DNA of 7,607 bases from Treponema sp. (GTDB lineage Bacteria > Spirochaetota > Spirochaetia > Treponematales > Breznakiellaceae). Each line of letters begins with the position of its first letter. The first letter of the stretch is position 1. A program made the position numbers and the translations under genes. Location of the stretch: assembly GCA_009785545.1 (NCBI GenBank), contig WQWD01000113.1, positions 1 through 7,607 of the forward strand, read 5' to 3'. This document shows, piece after piece, positions 1 through 6,907 of this stretch. Under the pieces are notes generated by a model, which was not told the DNA's origin, did no database searches, and saw only the letters and a list, made by a program, of their open reading frames with translations.

Positions 1-1271
1 CCCGATTCCCATTCCGATGAAGTTCTGCCATCAGGAGACACGATTCTTGACACAAGCCTTGGAGGAACCAAAATGCCGTCATTCGCAATCGCAGAAGTAG
101 CTTTAAGTATCTGATAAGCGGAGACGGCGATTTCCTGACCAAACGCAATTGTTGGTTTTGAACGATCCGACCAACTCGAAACAGGAGCGAAATAACCGGC
201 TGTTTCTCCCGGGCTTCCGGCTCCAGTTCGTGAGCCAAAACCCAAATCACTTAACGAACGATGAAACGCCGCAGGTGAAATATTTTGAGACGCATAAGCT
301 GCACCGACATTACAAGAAAGTATAACGATTTCTCTGGCCGTTACCCTTCCGTGATTGACAAGACAGGTAATCGGCGCACCTCGAGCCGGCATAAAGACGC
401 CGTTGCAAAAGAAAACAGAATCATGGCGAATAGCGCCAGCATCCAAAAGCGCCGCCATAGTATAAACCTTAAAAGTAGAACCGGGTTCAAAAGCCCAAAT
501 AGCGGGACGATTCATGCGGCTGTTGGCATCTGAAACACGAAAATTATTGGGATCAAAATCAGGCAATGAGACTGAACCCAAAATATATCCGTTACGTGGA
601 TCCATCGCTACAAATATTATAGATTCCGCCTGTGTTTCTTGTTTTGTCCGTTCGGCTATCTGGTGCAAAATATATTGAACGTGTACATCGATAGTCAGTA
701 CGACATCCGAACCGATACCATCGTTATTAACTCCCGATAAAATATTATCAAAAGCAAATTCTATTCCTTCGTTTGTGTTTCCCACAAAACCAACAACTTG
801 GCTTGCTAAATTTCCTTCGGGGTATACCCTGCCCGAAACAGGCTGAACTATAATACCTCTGATTCTTCTTTCCCGAATCAGAGCGGAAAGCCGCCGTGCC
901 GTTGCATCATCGATTTGTCTTCTTAAATATAAAAAGTTTGATTCTGAAGCAGTGATTCTTGTTCGGATTTCATCTGGAGTCATTTCGAGAATATCCGCAA
1001 GCTCTTCTGCGATAATATCGAGGCAGGGTAAATTTTGGGAATTTCCCGCTCTTGGAATTGACGGCCGCCAGACGCTGACATCAGCAAATCTGATCGAAAG
1101 AGCAAGAAAGCGCCCGTTTCTGTCTAATATAGAACCTCTTTCAGGAAGGCTTGCTCTCTGCCTTGGAGGAGGCGGAGGCTCGCCGTTTATCATCAGGTTA
1201 GCATAATGAATAAGCAAAAACAGTGAAAAAAGACCTAAAAAAGAAAATAATACAACGTATCGTTTTTTCAT
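1..1271 (-). CDS. ftsI: Class B penicillin-binding protein, FtsI type (partial, 3' end missing)
   Basis: Probable septal peptidoglycan DD-transpeptidase, anchored in the inner membrane with its catalytic part in the periplasm. I translated the minus strand from the ATG at 1271-1269, which has GGAG five bases upstream; 423 residues are visible. Residues 1-3 are MKK, a single membrane segment spans about 5-25, and a proline run (EPPPPPRQR) follows. The class B pedestal signature RGSILDRNG lies near residue 45. The transpeptidase domain shows EPGSTFK with nucleophile Ser265 and Lys268, and the SCN box at Ser319-Asn321. The KTG box and C-terminus lie beyond the left edge. The EPGSTFK context and the short pedestal (active Ser at 265) favour FtsI over the elongation enzyme MrdA, but this rests on family knowledge and not on a tree. 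It follows lepB by 46 bp, probably on the same transcript. Confidence 0.9.
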   Translation of the reverse strand, partial: MKKRYVVLFSFLGLFSLFLLIHYANLMINGEPPPPPRQRASLPERGSILDRNGRFLALSIRFADVSVWRPSIPRAGNSQNLPCLDIIAEELADILEMTPDEIRTRITASESNFLYLRRQIDDATARRLSALIRERRIRGIIVQPVSGRVYPEGNLASQVVGFVGNTNEGIEFAFDNILSGVNNDGIGSDVVLTIDVHVQYILHQIAERTKQETQAESIIFVAMDPRNGYILGSVSLPDFDPNNFRVSDANSRMNRPAIWAFEPGSTFKVYTMAALLDAGAIRHDSVFFCNGVFMPARGAPITCLVNHGRVTAREIVILSCNVGAAYASQNISPAAFHRSLSDLGFGSRTGAGSPGETAGYFAPVSSWSDRSKPTIAFGQEIAVSAYQILKATSAIANDGILVPPRLVSRIVSPDGRTSSEWES

Positions 1272-1317
1272 ATTTTCTCCATTTTAATAAGTTTTACGGC
1301 AGTTTGTATAGACACCA

Positions 1318-1704
1318 TTAACGCCCTAAAACTTTTCCAACTATATTGTTCACAGGAACAAAACCATAAAAGCGGGAATCAAAAGATTCAAGAGAATTGT
1401 CTCCCAGAGCCCAAAAAGTTCCCTGTTCGGTTAACTGAGTTACACGTTTAACCGCTAATTCCCCTGTTGGTGTGTAAAAAACCACAACTTCTCCCACTCT
1501 GGGCTGAGCCCACATTATTAAATATCTCTGCCGCAACGGAACCCTTATCCCATATCTTAAACGGCTTACAATCAGAACATTGCCGTTTTGGATTACCGGC
1601 TCCATGGAATTTCCATGAGCGACAATAAAATCAAAAACAAATATGTTTAACAAAACCGCTGTTAAAAGAGCGCAAAATACTGCTTTTTTACCATTCATTT
1701 TCAT
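1318..1704 (-). CDS. lepB: Type I signal peptidase, short form
   Basis: Cleaves signal peptides from exported proteins at the outer face of the inner membrane, using a Ser/Lys dyad (peptidase family S26). The 128 residues hold one membrane segment (about 8-29), then GNSMEP with nucleophile Ser33, the box D stretch RVGEVVVF with general base Lys86 in AVKRV, and box E GDNSLESFDSRFYG (101-114). All catalytic boxes are present, so it should be active. It is short even for the compact form: no second membrane helix and no large periplasmic insert. The start is well fixed: an in-frame TGA sits two codons upstream and GGGA lies just ahead of the ATG; a second ATG at codon 3 is the only near alternative. 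It is the first gene of the leftward pair with the PBP. Confidence 0.93.
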   Translation of the reverse strand: MKMNGKKAVFCALLTAVLLNIFVFDFIVAHGNSMEPVIQNGNVLIVSRLRYGIRVPLRQRYLIMWAQPRVGEVVVFYTPTGELAVKRVTQLTEQGTFWALGDNSLESFDSRFYGFVPVNNIVGKVLGR

Positions 1705-1769
1705 ATTTCATCCCATATTACATCTTTTATCAGCTTATCTTAACGCAATTTTTTGTCGATAAACCAAGT
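1705..1769. promoter_or_regulatory. Divergent intergenic region, presumed promoters for both operons
   Basis: This 65-bp AT-rich gap lies between the starts of lepB (leftward) and the LysM/M23 gene (rightward), so both transcripts should begin in or near it. I found no convincing pair of -35/-10 boxes. On the minus strand TCGACA (revcomp of 1755-1760) is a possible -35 element, but the -10 candidate downstream is poor. The role is inferred from gene layout, not from a motif. Confidence 0.4.
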
Positions 1770-3029
1770 ATGGTAACATTTTTGGAAAATCAAAACGTTT
1801 ATAAACGAAAAAAAACAAATTCAAGGCTTAATAATAAATCGGCATTTTCCCACAGTGAATTTATGAACCAATTCAGGCAAAAACCTGTCTCCAATAAAAA
1901 GAAAAACAACTCTGCAAGGTCATGGTATCATGACACAGTAAATAATACAACAAAAAACTATAAAACAAAAAAAACTCGTTTTCCGCCAAGAACGGCAAAA
2001 AAACCAGGATTTAGCGGTTCCAAAATCCCCTTCCCTGTTCCGTCTTTGGCAACTATGGCGGCATTGGCAGTTACTGCGATAATTGCCGTAGCTACATTAA
2101 ACTGGGAAAACTTTAATATCGAACCAATTGATGTCAGTGTTTTCCAAAATTCACAAAATCCAAATGCCGGACAGCATACAATTCATTATGCGGCAACTGG
2201 AATTCCAAGAATTTTAACTTCCTTTGCCGTTAACGAAGACAGCGCTCAACAGGGAACAGAAATCGAAGAAAATGACAATCCTCACGGAATGTTGATTAAT
2301 TTTGAATGGCGGGAACACAGAGTCCAAAGAGGTGATGTTGTGTCAAGATTAGCCGAACAATACGGCGTATCAGTAGGCGCAATTATCGCTTCAAACAATA
2401 TCACAAATGCCAGACGGCTTCAGGAAGGTCAAGTTTTACGTATCCCGAATATTGACGGGATACCTCACCAAGTAGGAAGAGGTGACAGCCTTTCCAGAAT
2501 AGCGGCATCATTTAATGTTCCTTTAGACATAATTTTAGATGTAAATGACATAAAAAGCGATAACATCCAACCGGGAGAAATCCTCTTTATTCCCGGCGCA
2601 AGAATGAACGACATAGATCTCCGCAGAAGTCTGGGAGAAACATTTATGTTCCCGCTGCAAGGCCGCAGAGTCATAACAAGCCCGTTTGGTATGCGCAGAG
2701 ACCCATTTACCGGCACTCTGCAATTCCACACAGGAGTTGACTTCAGGGCAAATATCGGCACGCCGGTTTTGGCTTCCTTTGACGGAGTCGTATCAGTTGT
2801 AAGCGAAAATCGGACATATGGGAAATTTATCATTTTAACTCACTCCAACGGATACAAAACGCTTTACGGCCACCTGAATTCTTTTGCGGTCAGAGAAGGG
2901 GACAGAGTAACACGAGGAAGAAGAATCGCATATTCGGGCAATACCGGGCGCAGTACAGGACCCCACCTGCATTTTGGAATATTTGACAGGAATAATAGGC
3001 TGGTTAACCCACTGGATTTAATAAACTAG
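1770..3029 (+). CDS. Membrane-anchored LysM/M23 peptidoglycan endopeptidase
   Basis: Predicted zinc endopeptidase that cuts peptidoglycan cross-bridges in the periplasm. The 419 residues start with an unusually long, Lys/Asn-rich and probably cytoplasmic tail (1-90), then one membrane segment (about 91-110) and a linker. Two LysM wall-binding repeats follow (about 182-226 and 232-275, each beginning with a GD pair and ending in an IP pair), then an M23 domain (about 300-419). Zinc ligands His320 and Asp324 (HTGVD) and His401 (HLHFG) are present, as are catalytic His368 (LYGHL) and His399, so unlike EnvC/NlpD-type activators it should be enzymatically active. The start is the weakest point: no clear ribosome binding site precedes the ATG, and Met32 is an alternative that shortens the tail. 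It heads the rightward operon, 22 bp before the next gene. Confidence 0.93.
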   Translation: MVTFLENQNVYKRKKTNSRLNNKSAFSHSEFMNQFRQKPVSNKKKNNSARSWYHDTVNNTTKNYKTKKTRFPPRTAKKPGFSGSKIPFPVPSLATMAALAVTAIIAVATLNWENFNIEPIDVSVFQNSQNPNAGQHTIHYAATGIPRILTSFAVNEDSAQQGTEIEENDNPHGMLINFEWREHRVQRGDVVSRLAEQYGVSVGAIIASNNITNARRLQEGQVLRIPNIDGIPHQVGRGDSLSRIAASFNVPLDIILDVNDIKSDNIQPGEILFIPGARMNDIDLRRSLGETFMFPLQGRRVITSPFGMRRDPFTGTLQFHTGVDFRANIGTPVLASFDGVVSVVSENRTYGKFIILTHSNGYKTLYGHLNSFAVREGDRVTRGRRIAYSGNTGRSTGPHLHFGIFDRNNRLVNPLDLIN

Positions 3030-3051
3030 ATATGATACACTGAGGTTATAT

Positions 3052-3183
3052 ATGAAAAAGTTATTATTGGTACTTATCGCATTTTTGGCAGTATTTACAT
3101 ATATTAGAGCATTTACAGGCTCTGATATTCCGGCTGATGTCCATGAAATTGAAATACAAATGCCTCTGGAAATTCAACAGTAA
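3052..3183 (+). CDS. Small exported or membrane-anchored acidic peptide, 43 residues
   Basis: An unrecognised small gene that is short enough to be missed by length cut-offs. The ATG has GAGG (3042-3045) six bases upstream, a better ribosome binding site than that of the gene before it. The product starts MKK, continues with a hydrophobic stretch to about residue 18, and has a possible signal peptidase site after IRA (residue 20). The remaining 23 residues carry five acidic and no basic residues, with a short alternating tract (HEIEIQMPLEIQQ) at the end. No cysteine is present, so it is not a lipoprotein. It sits 22 bp after the M23 gene and 19 bp before the next one. Whether it is cleaved and released or stays anchored by its N-terminus cannot be decided here. 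No function is assigned. Confidence 0.68.
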   Translation: MKKLLLVLIAFLAVFTYIRAFTGSDIPADVHEIEIQMPLEIQQ

Positions 3184-3202
3184 AATGTATTAGAATTAAA
3201 AT

Positions 3203-3409
3203 ATGACATCAAAAGAAAAGCAATTTAAAAAATTACAGACAAAGTCCTCAAATTTCACTGAAAATTATACTTTTAATGAAGTTGTAAATAAAGCGTGTGA
3301 AGGACTGAAAGAGCGCCAAATAAAATACTCTATCTGTCGAATTCAGGAAATGGAAAATACATTAAGCCGTCTGGAACTGGAATTAGACGTATTTTTAGAA
3401 TTACGATAA
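3203..3409 (+). CDS. Small helical protein of unknown function, 68 residues
   Basis: I do not recognise this protein. It has no signal peptide or membrane segment and should be cytoplasmic. The first 20 residues are Lys-rich. The rest is predicted to be helical, and the last third (about 45-68: RIQEMENTLSRLELELDVFL) has leucine/hydrophobic spacing that suggests a short coiled coil or an oligomer interface. Two cysteines (residues 33 and 44, roughly) show no metal-site pattern. The ribosome binding site is weak. Support for it being real comes from its exact fit between neighbours: 19 bp after the small peptide gene, 12 bp before the TTG start of the following gene, with its stop codon overlapping that gene's ribosome binding site. 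Confidence 0.72.
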   Translation: MTSKEKQFKKLQTKSSNFTENYTFNEVVNKACEGLKERQIKYSICRIQEMENTLSRLELELDVFLELR

Positions 3410-3424
3410 AGGAAATTTAATTTG
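3408..3424 (+). promoter_or_regulatory. Ribosome binding site selecting a TTG start
   Basis: AAAGGA (3408-3413) is followed eight bases later by TTG (3422-3424). It overlaps the TAA stop (3407-3409) of the upstream 68-residue gene, which suggests translational coupling. It supports TTG as the true start: the codons that follow encode a complete signal peptide, and no ATG lies in frame nearby. Confidence 0.7.
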
Positions 3425-5722
3425 AGGGCCGGGAAAAATAAGTTAAATTGTGTAAAAAAAACAATTATTTTCAAAGCGCTTATTTTTGTTTTTCTCTTTT
3501 TCTTTATTCTTTTTGATATTTCGGCGATTAATTTCCAGGATATAAACTTATCAAATGATAACAGGCTGATTTACAGGGCAAACTTTTTTGACTCCCACGC
3601 AATTTTTGTTTCACATCTTGCCAATCAAACAAATACAGGATTTCCTACACGCCAGCTTACCGCATTCCCTGAAAAATTGTACTTGGTTGATAATGGAAGA
3701 ACGATTATCGCACTGAACCGTTTTGGAGCAGTCAGGATTCCGACAGCAGGCGGGCTTCCCTCAGCGTTGCCCGGCTACCCGTCATTCACAGGAGGCAGTC
3801 TGCCGCTGGCGGGCAGGCTTCAGGACTTAGCGGCTTCCCCTGACGGCAGGTGGATTATCTTTATTGAGCCTACAAGCGCAGGATACGGAAACCTTATATT
3901 GGTTGATATAAACTCAGGCACAAGGCAATTGATCACCGAAAGAATCGAACTTCCCGCTTCTTATTTCCCGGCAAAATGGAGCCCTGATTCACAGTATTTT
4001 ATTTACTCAAAGGGTCTTCGGCTTTTTTATTTTCCAATTAACCACAGCATAACAGGGCAAGTAGATGAACGCTTTAGGATGATAGGAACCGGCCGCATCA
4101 ATTCAATTTTTTGGGGGCAGCATGGCGGTTTTTTCTATTTAACAGGAAATACTTTATATCACGTAAGAAGCCCTGAAATTTTTACACGGACAATGTTTGG
4201 AGATTTTTTATCAATTGGAAACGTTGCCGCAGTTTTACCTTTTGATTTTGATTCAGGCTTTGATAATTTTTGGGTTGCTCCTGATGTTGGATCGTTTGTA
4301 GTAAAAAAACGCCAAAGAGGGCTTTTTCTGTTTATGCTTGGCGATAACCACAATTCAAGCGTGTCAATGCCTCATATTTCGATCCCGTACGGAGCGGAAA
4401 ATTTTAACGTTCTTTGGTCGGCAGCAGGAGATCGTTCCATTCTTACTGTACTCTTTTCTTTGAATGATCAAACAACAGCCTGGCGTTTTGAAATAACCGC
4501 ACGGCAAGGAACCTCTCCATCAATCAGAACAACAGAGATGGCAAACACCCCATCTTCCGCCGCAGGCTCTTTATCTCCTGACGGAACAAGGGCGATTTTT
4601 TGGGGAGAAAGAGGGCTGGAACTTTGGAATTATACCAGTTGGCAGCTCATTTCCAGACTGAACGAAACACCCGTTTTTTCTGGTTTATGGGTAAACCCAA
4701 GACAAATAATAATTGGAAACTCCCGATTTATCGAAGAAATAAATGTCCAGGTTTCTTCCTTTCCCCGCAGAATTATCAGCCTTTCGGGAGCTGATGAAAT
4801 CGGGTTTGAAGAAAACATCCAAACAGGATTTACAAGAACGCCTTCACGAATTTTGGCAAGAGTGGGAACAGCGTGGTTCGCCACTGACGGCTCCGGCGCA
4901 TGGACAGCGGAAAATAATGTTCGATTACGCCCTGTTTCTGTTGAATCAGAGCGGTTTCGGGTATTTTTGGAGCCGCAAAATCAGGGGCCTTTCCGTAATA
5001 TTCCTCTGTTACGCGATCTGCAATCTTTCACTACAATATCGTTTTTTCCGCTCAATTTTACAGGAAGAAGCTCAGTCGGTGCCGCACTAGGTGCGACGCA
5101 ACGCATTGCGATTTATTTTGACCTTTACGATGATGACACAGGGCTGGCTCTTGTTTTGGCAGCGCTGCGCCGCCACGGCAAAAGAGCTACCTTCTTTTTA
5201 AACGGCGAATTTATAAGGCGCAACCCTCAAGCGGCAAGAGCGATTGCCAATGCCGGTCATGAAACAGCGTCAATGTTTTTCGCCCCGATAGATTTTTCTG
5301 ACACCCGATTCCAGATTACTGAAGACTTTATCATACAGGGGCTTGCACGTAACGAAGACGAATTCTTCCGTGTAACAGGAAGAGAACTGTCGGCGATTTG
5401 GAGGCCTCCGTTTTACCGCAGTTCCCCTGCAATAAACGCCGCCGCCGCAAGAGCCGGTTACTTCACCGTAGAAAGAAGCTTTGACCCGGGAGACTGGCTC
5501 TCCGCAGAAGACGCCCTCAGATTAAACTTACGTCAAGTTCCGCCATCAGAAATGATCGATCAAATAATGGAAAGAATAACACCGGGAGCGCTGATTCCCA
5601 TACGTCTTGGTCTGCTACCGGGTGGCAGAGACAGCTACCTTTTCCAATACATAGATGTACTATTTGATGCGTTAATCCGAGCCGGCTTTGAACTAATGCC
5701 GGTGTCTGCTGTCATCCGCTGA
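3422..5722 (+). CDS. Secreted beta-propeller-like protein with a degenerate NodB (polysaccharide deacetylase) domain
   Basis: A 766-residue exported protein starting at TTG. Residues 1-35 form a signal peptide (basic start, long Phe/Leu-rich core, cleavage likely after DISA). Residues about 40-540 look like a TolB/WD40-type propeller, with SPDG-like turns at 139-142, 187-189 and 385-388. Residues about 560-765 match the NodB fold: a YFD motif (565-567), RHGKRATFF, GHE (612-614), WRPPFY (660-665) and FDPGDW (687-692). The metal site is broken. The second Asp of the usual FDDG is Leu568, both histidines of the HxxxH box are absent (Met618 and Ala621/Pro622), and the late LxH histidine is Arg728. 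Catalytic-type Asp567, Arg661 and Asp691 remain. Family members hydrolyse N-acetyl groups of wall or surface glycans; this one probably binds glycan without classical catalysis, which is inference. It lies in the wall-gene operon. Confidence 0.85.
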   Translation: MRAGKNKLNCVKKTIIFKALIFVFLFFFILFDISAINFQDINLSNDNRLIYRANFFDSHAIFVSHLANQTNTGFPTRQLTAFPEKLYLVDNGRTIIALNRFGAVRIPTAGGLPSALPGYPSFTGGSLPLAGRLQDLAASPDGRWIIFIEPTSAGYGNLILVDINSGTRQLITERIELPASYFPAKWSPDSQYFIYSKGLRLFYFPINHSITGQVDERFRMIGTGRINSIFWGQHGGFFYLTGNTLYHVRSPEIFTRTMFGDFLSIGNVAAVLPFDFDSGFDNFWVAPDVGSFVVKKRQRGLFLFMLGDNHNSSVSMPHISIPYGAENFNVLWSAAGDRSILTVLFSLNDQTTAWRFEITARQGTSPSIRTTEMANTPSSAAGSLSPDGTRAIFWGERGLELWNYTSWQLISRLNETPVFSGLWVNPRQIIIGNSRFIEEINVQVSSFPRRIISLSGADEIGFEENIQTGFTRTPSRILARVGTAWFATDGSGAWTAENNVRLRPVSVESERFRVFLEPQNQGPFRNIPLLRDLQSFTTISFFPLNFTGRSSVGAALGATQRIAIYFDLYDDDTGLALVLAALRRHGKRATFFLNGEFIRRNPQAARAIANAGHETASMFFAPIDFSDTRFQITEDFIIQGLARNEDEFFRVTGRELSAIWRPPFYRSSPAINAAAARAGYFTVERSFDPGDWLSAEDALRLNLRQVPPSEMIDQIMERITPGALIPIRLGLLPGGRDSYLFQYIDVLFDALIRAGFELMPVSAVIR

Positions 5723-5749
5723 CAACAGCCTGAATTTGGGAGAATATCA

Positions 5750-6907
5750 ATGCTTTCTAAAGAATCGCTGCCTAATGAGAGCCGCAGGTTACTCAATTCT
5801 GTGCCTGCGCTAATCGAAAAAACTTTTCCTATACCCGGGCGTTTCAGAAATACTTTACCTTCTGATATACGAAAACTTTCCGGGCTCTTGACAAATAACA
5901 GGGGAGAAAGAGCCCTTTCATATTTAGGGCGGCCAAATTTTTTGTCGGCTTATTTGTATTGGTTCTTGCCATGGAATCTTTGGCGGTTAAGCAACCTGCT
6001 TCCGGCCTTAAATTTTAATTTATCTGAAGGTGATGTAATTACCGACTTGGGCTGCGGGCCTTTAACATTTACGTCAGCGCTTTGGATAACAAGACCTGAC
6101 TTGCGAAAAATACCATTGGAGTTTTATTGTGTAGATCGTACAGCTTCTGCGCTGGAAGCGGGAAAAAAATTTTTCGAAGCCGTTACTTCAGACGATGACA
6201 CTTGGAAAATTCATCTTGTTCGTAAAGATATTAACCTAAACCAGCCAAAAGCGGCAACAGCAGATCATAAGTCATCACTTGTATGTGCAGTCAATTTTTT
6301 TAATGAATTATACGAACGAGTCCCTCACAATAATCTTGAGGAACTACGGCGCATGGCGCAAAAGTCGTCTAATTTTATGAGAACGCAAGCGTCTGAAAAA
6401 TCTTCTATTCTTGTAATTGAACCCGGTATACCTCAATCAGGAAAATTTATCGCACTTTTACGTGACACATTCATGGAAGCGGGGCACTGTCCAACATCTC
6501 CGTGTGTTCATACATCAAAGTGTCCATGTATGACATCTTCTCCAAAAGAACAAAAAAACAAATGGTGTCATTTTGCCTTTGAAACAGCCGATGTACCAAA
6601 AGATTTGCGCCGCCTTTCGGTTTCCGCTAAATTACCAAAAGAACGCCTTGCACTTAGCTATTTGATGACTTCCACAACCGCCAAGACAGAAGCGCAGCCG
6701 CTTGTACGGGTTATTTCTGATGCCTTTCCGCTTCCCGGCAGCCGTTTCGGACGTTACGGCTGCTCTGCTCAGGGTCTTGTGTTACTTGCCGGAGAAAAAA
6801 AACGTATCGAAAAAATAAGAGCAATGTCCATAATCAATCAAAATGAGCTGATTTTATCAAACAATATTGACAAAAAAAGCGGCGCTGTTATTCTGGAATT
6901 ACAATGA
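5750..6907 (+). CDS. rsm22: Rsm22/METTL17-family ribosome assembly protein with cysteine cluster
   Basis: Member of the Rsm22 family (Pfam Mitochondrial small ribosomal subunit Rsm22), methyltransferase-like proteins that bind the small ribosomal subunit during maturation; the mitochondrial relative METTL17 carries a 4Fe-4S cluster. In these 385 residues the SAM-fold motif I is DLGCGP (99-104) and the acidic end of strand 2 is CVDR (127-130). The family hallmark follows: Cys247, Cys252-x-His254, Cys258-Pro-Cys260 and Cys273 in WCHF, equivalent to the usual CPHxxxCPL...WCHF. Enough cysteines remain for an Fe-S cluster. GGGAGA at 5738-5743, six bases before the ATG, fixes the start. It follows the NodB-like gene by 27 bp and overlaps hisJ by 4 bp. 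Whether bacterial members still methylate rRNA is unsettled. Confidence 0.88.
   Translation: MLSKESLPNESRRLLNSVPALIEKTFPIPGRFRNTLPSDIRKLSGLLTNNRGERALSYLGRPNFLSAYLYWFLPWNLWRLSNLLPALNFNLSEGDVITDLGCGPLTFTSALWITRPDLRKIPLEFYCVDRTASALEAGKKFFEAVTSDDDTWKIHLVRKDINLNQPKAATADHKSSLVCAVNFFNELYERVPHNNLEELRRMAQKSSNFMRTQASEKSSILVIEPGIPQSGKFIALLRDTFMEAGHCPTSPCVHTSKCPCMTSSPKEQKNKWCHFAFETADVPKDLRRLSVSAKLPKERLALSYLMTSTTAKTEAQPLVRVISDAFPLPGSRFGRYGCSAQGLVLLAGEKKRIEKIRAMSIINQNELILSNNIDKKSGAVILELQ

Noticed and set aside
285..1206. Plus-strand open frames at 285-533 and 952-1206
   Set aside because: They lie opposite the PBP gene, whose minus-strand translation shows conserved transpeptidase motifs; the plus-strand products have no recognisable features.
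1272..1317. Possible terminator or promoter between lepB and the PBP gene
   Set aside because: I see no stem-loop with a T-run and no promoter boxes in these 46 bases, only the PBP ribosome binding site.
2465..2833. Minus-strand frames inside the LysM/M23 gene
   Set aside because: They are antisense to the second LysM repeat and the M23 zinc site, which are clearly coding on the plus strand.
4159..5090. Extra frames on both strands inside the propeller-NodB gene, including a 115-residue plus-strand frame at 4743-5090
   Set aside because: The long frame is continuous through this region with a consistent propeller pattern; no ribosome binding site or family motif supports the alternatives.
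5083..5095. Short palindrome cgcac-tag-gtgcg
   Set aside because: Only five pairs around a three-base loop, inside the linker coding for the propeller-NodB junction; expected by chance.
6508..6533. Perfect 8-bp inverted repeat (tcatacat / atgtatga) with a 10-base loop
   Set aside because: It falls inside the Rsm22 cysteine-cluster codons, has an AT-rich stem and no T-run, so it is neither a credible terminator nor a likely regulatory hairpin.
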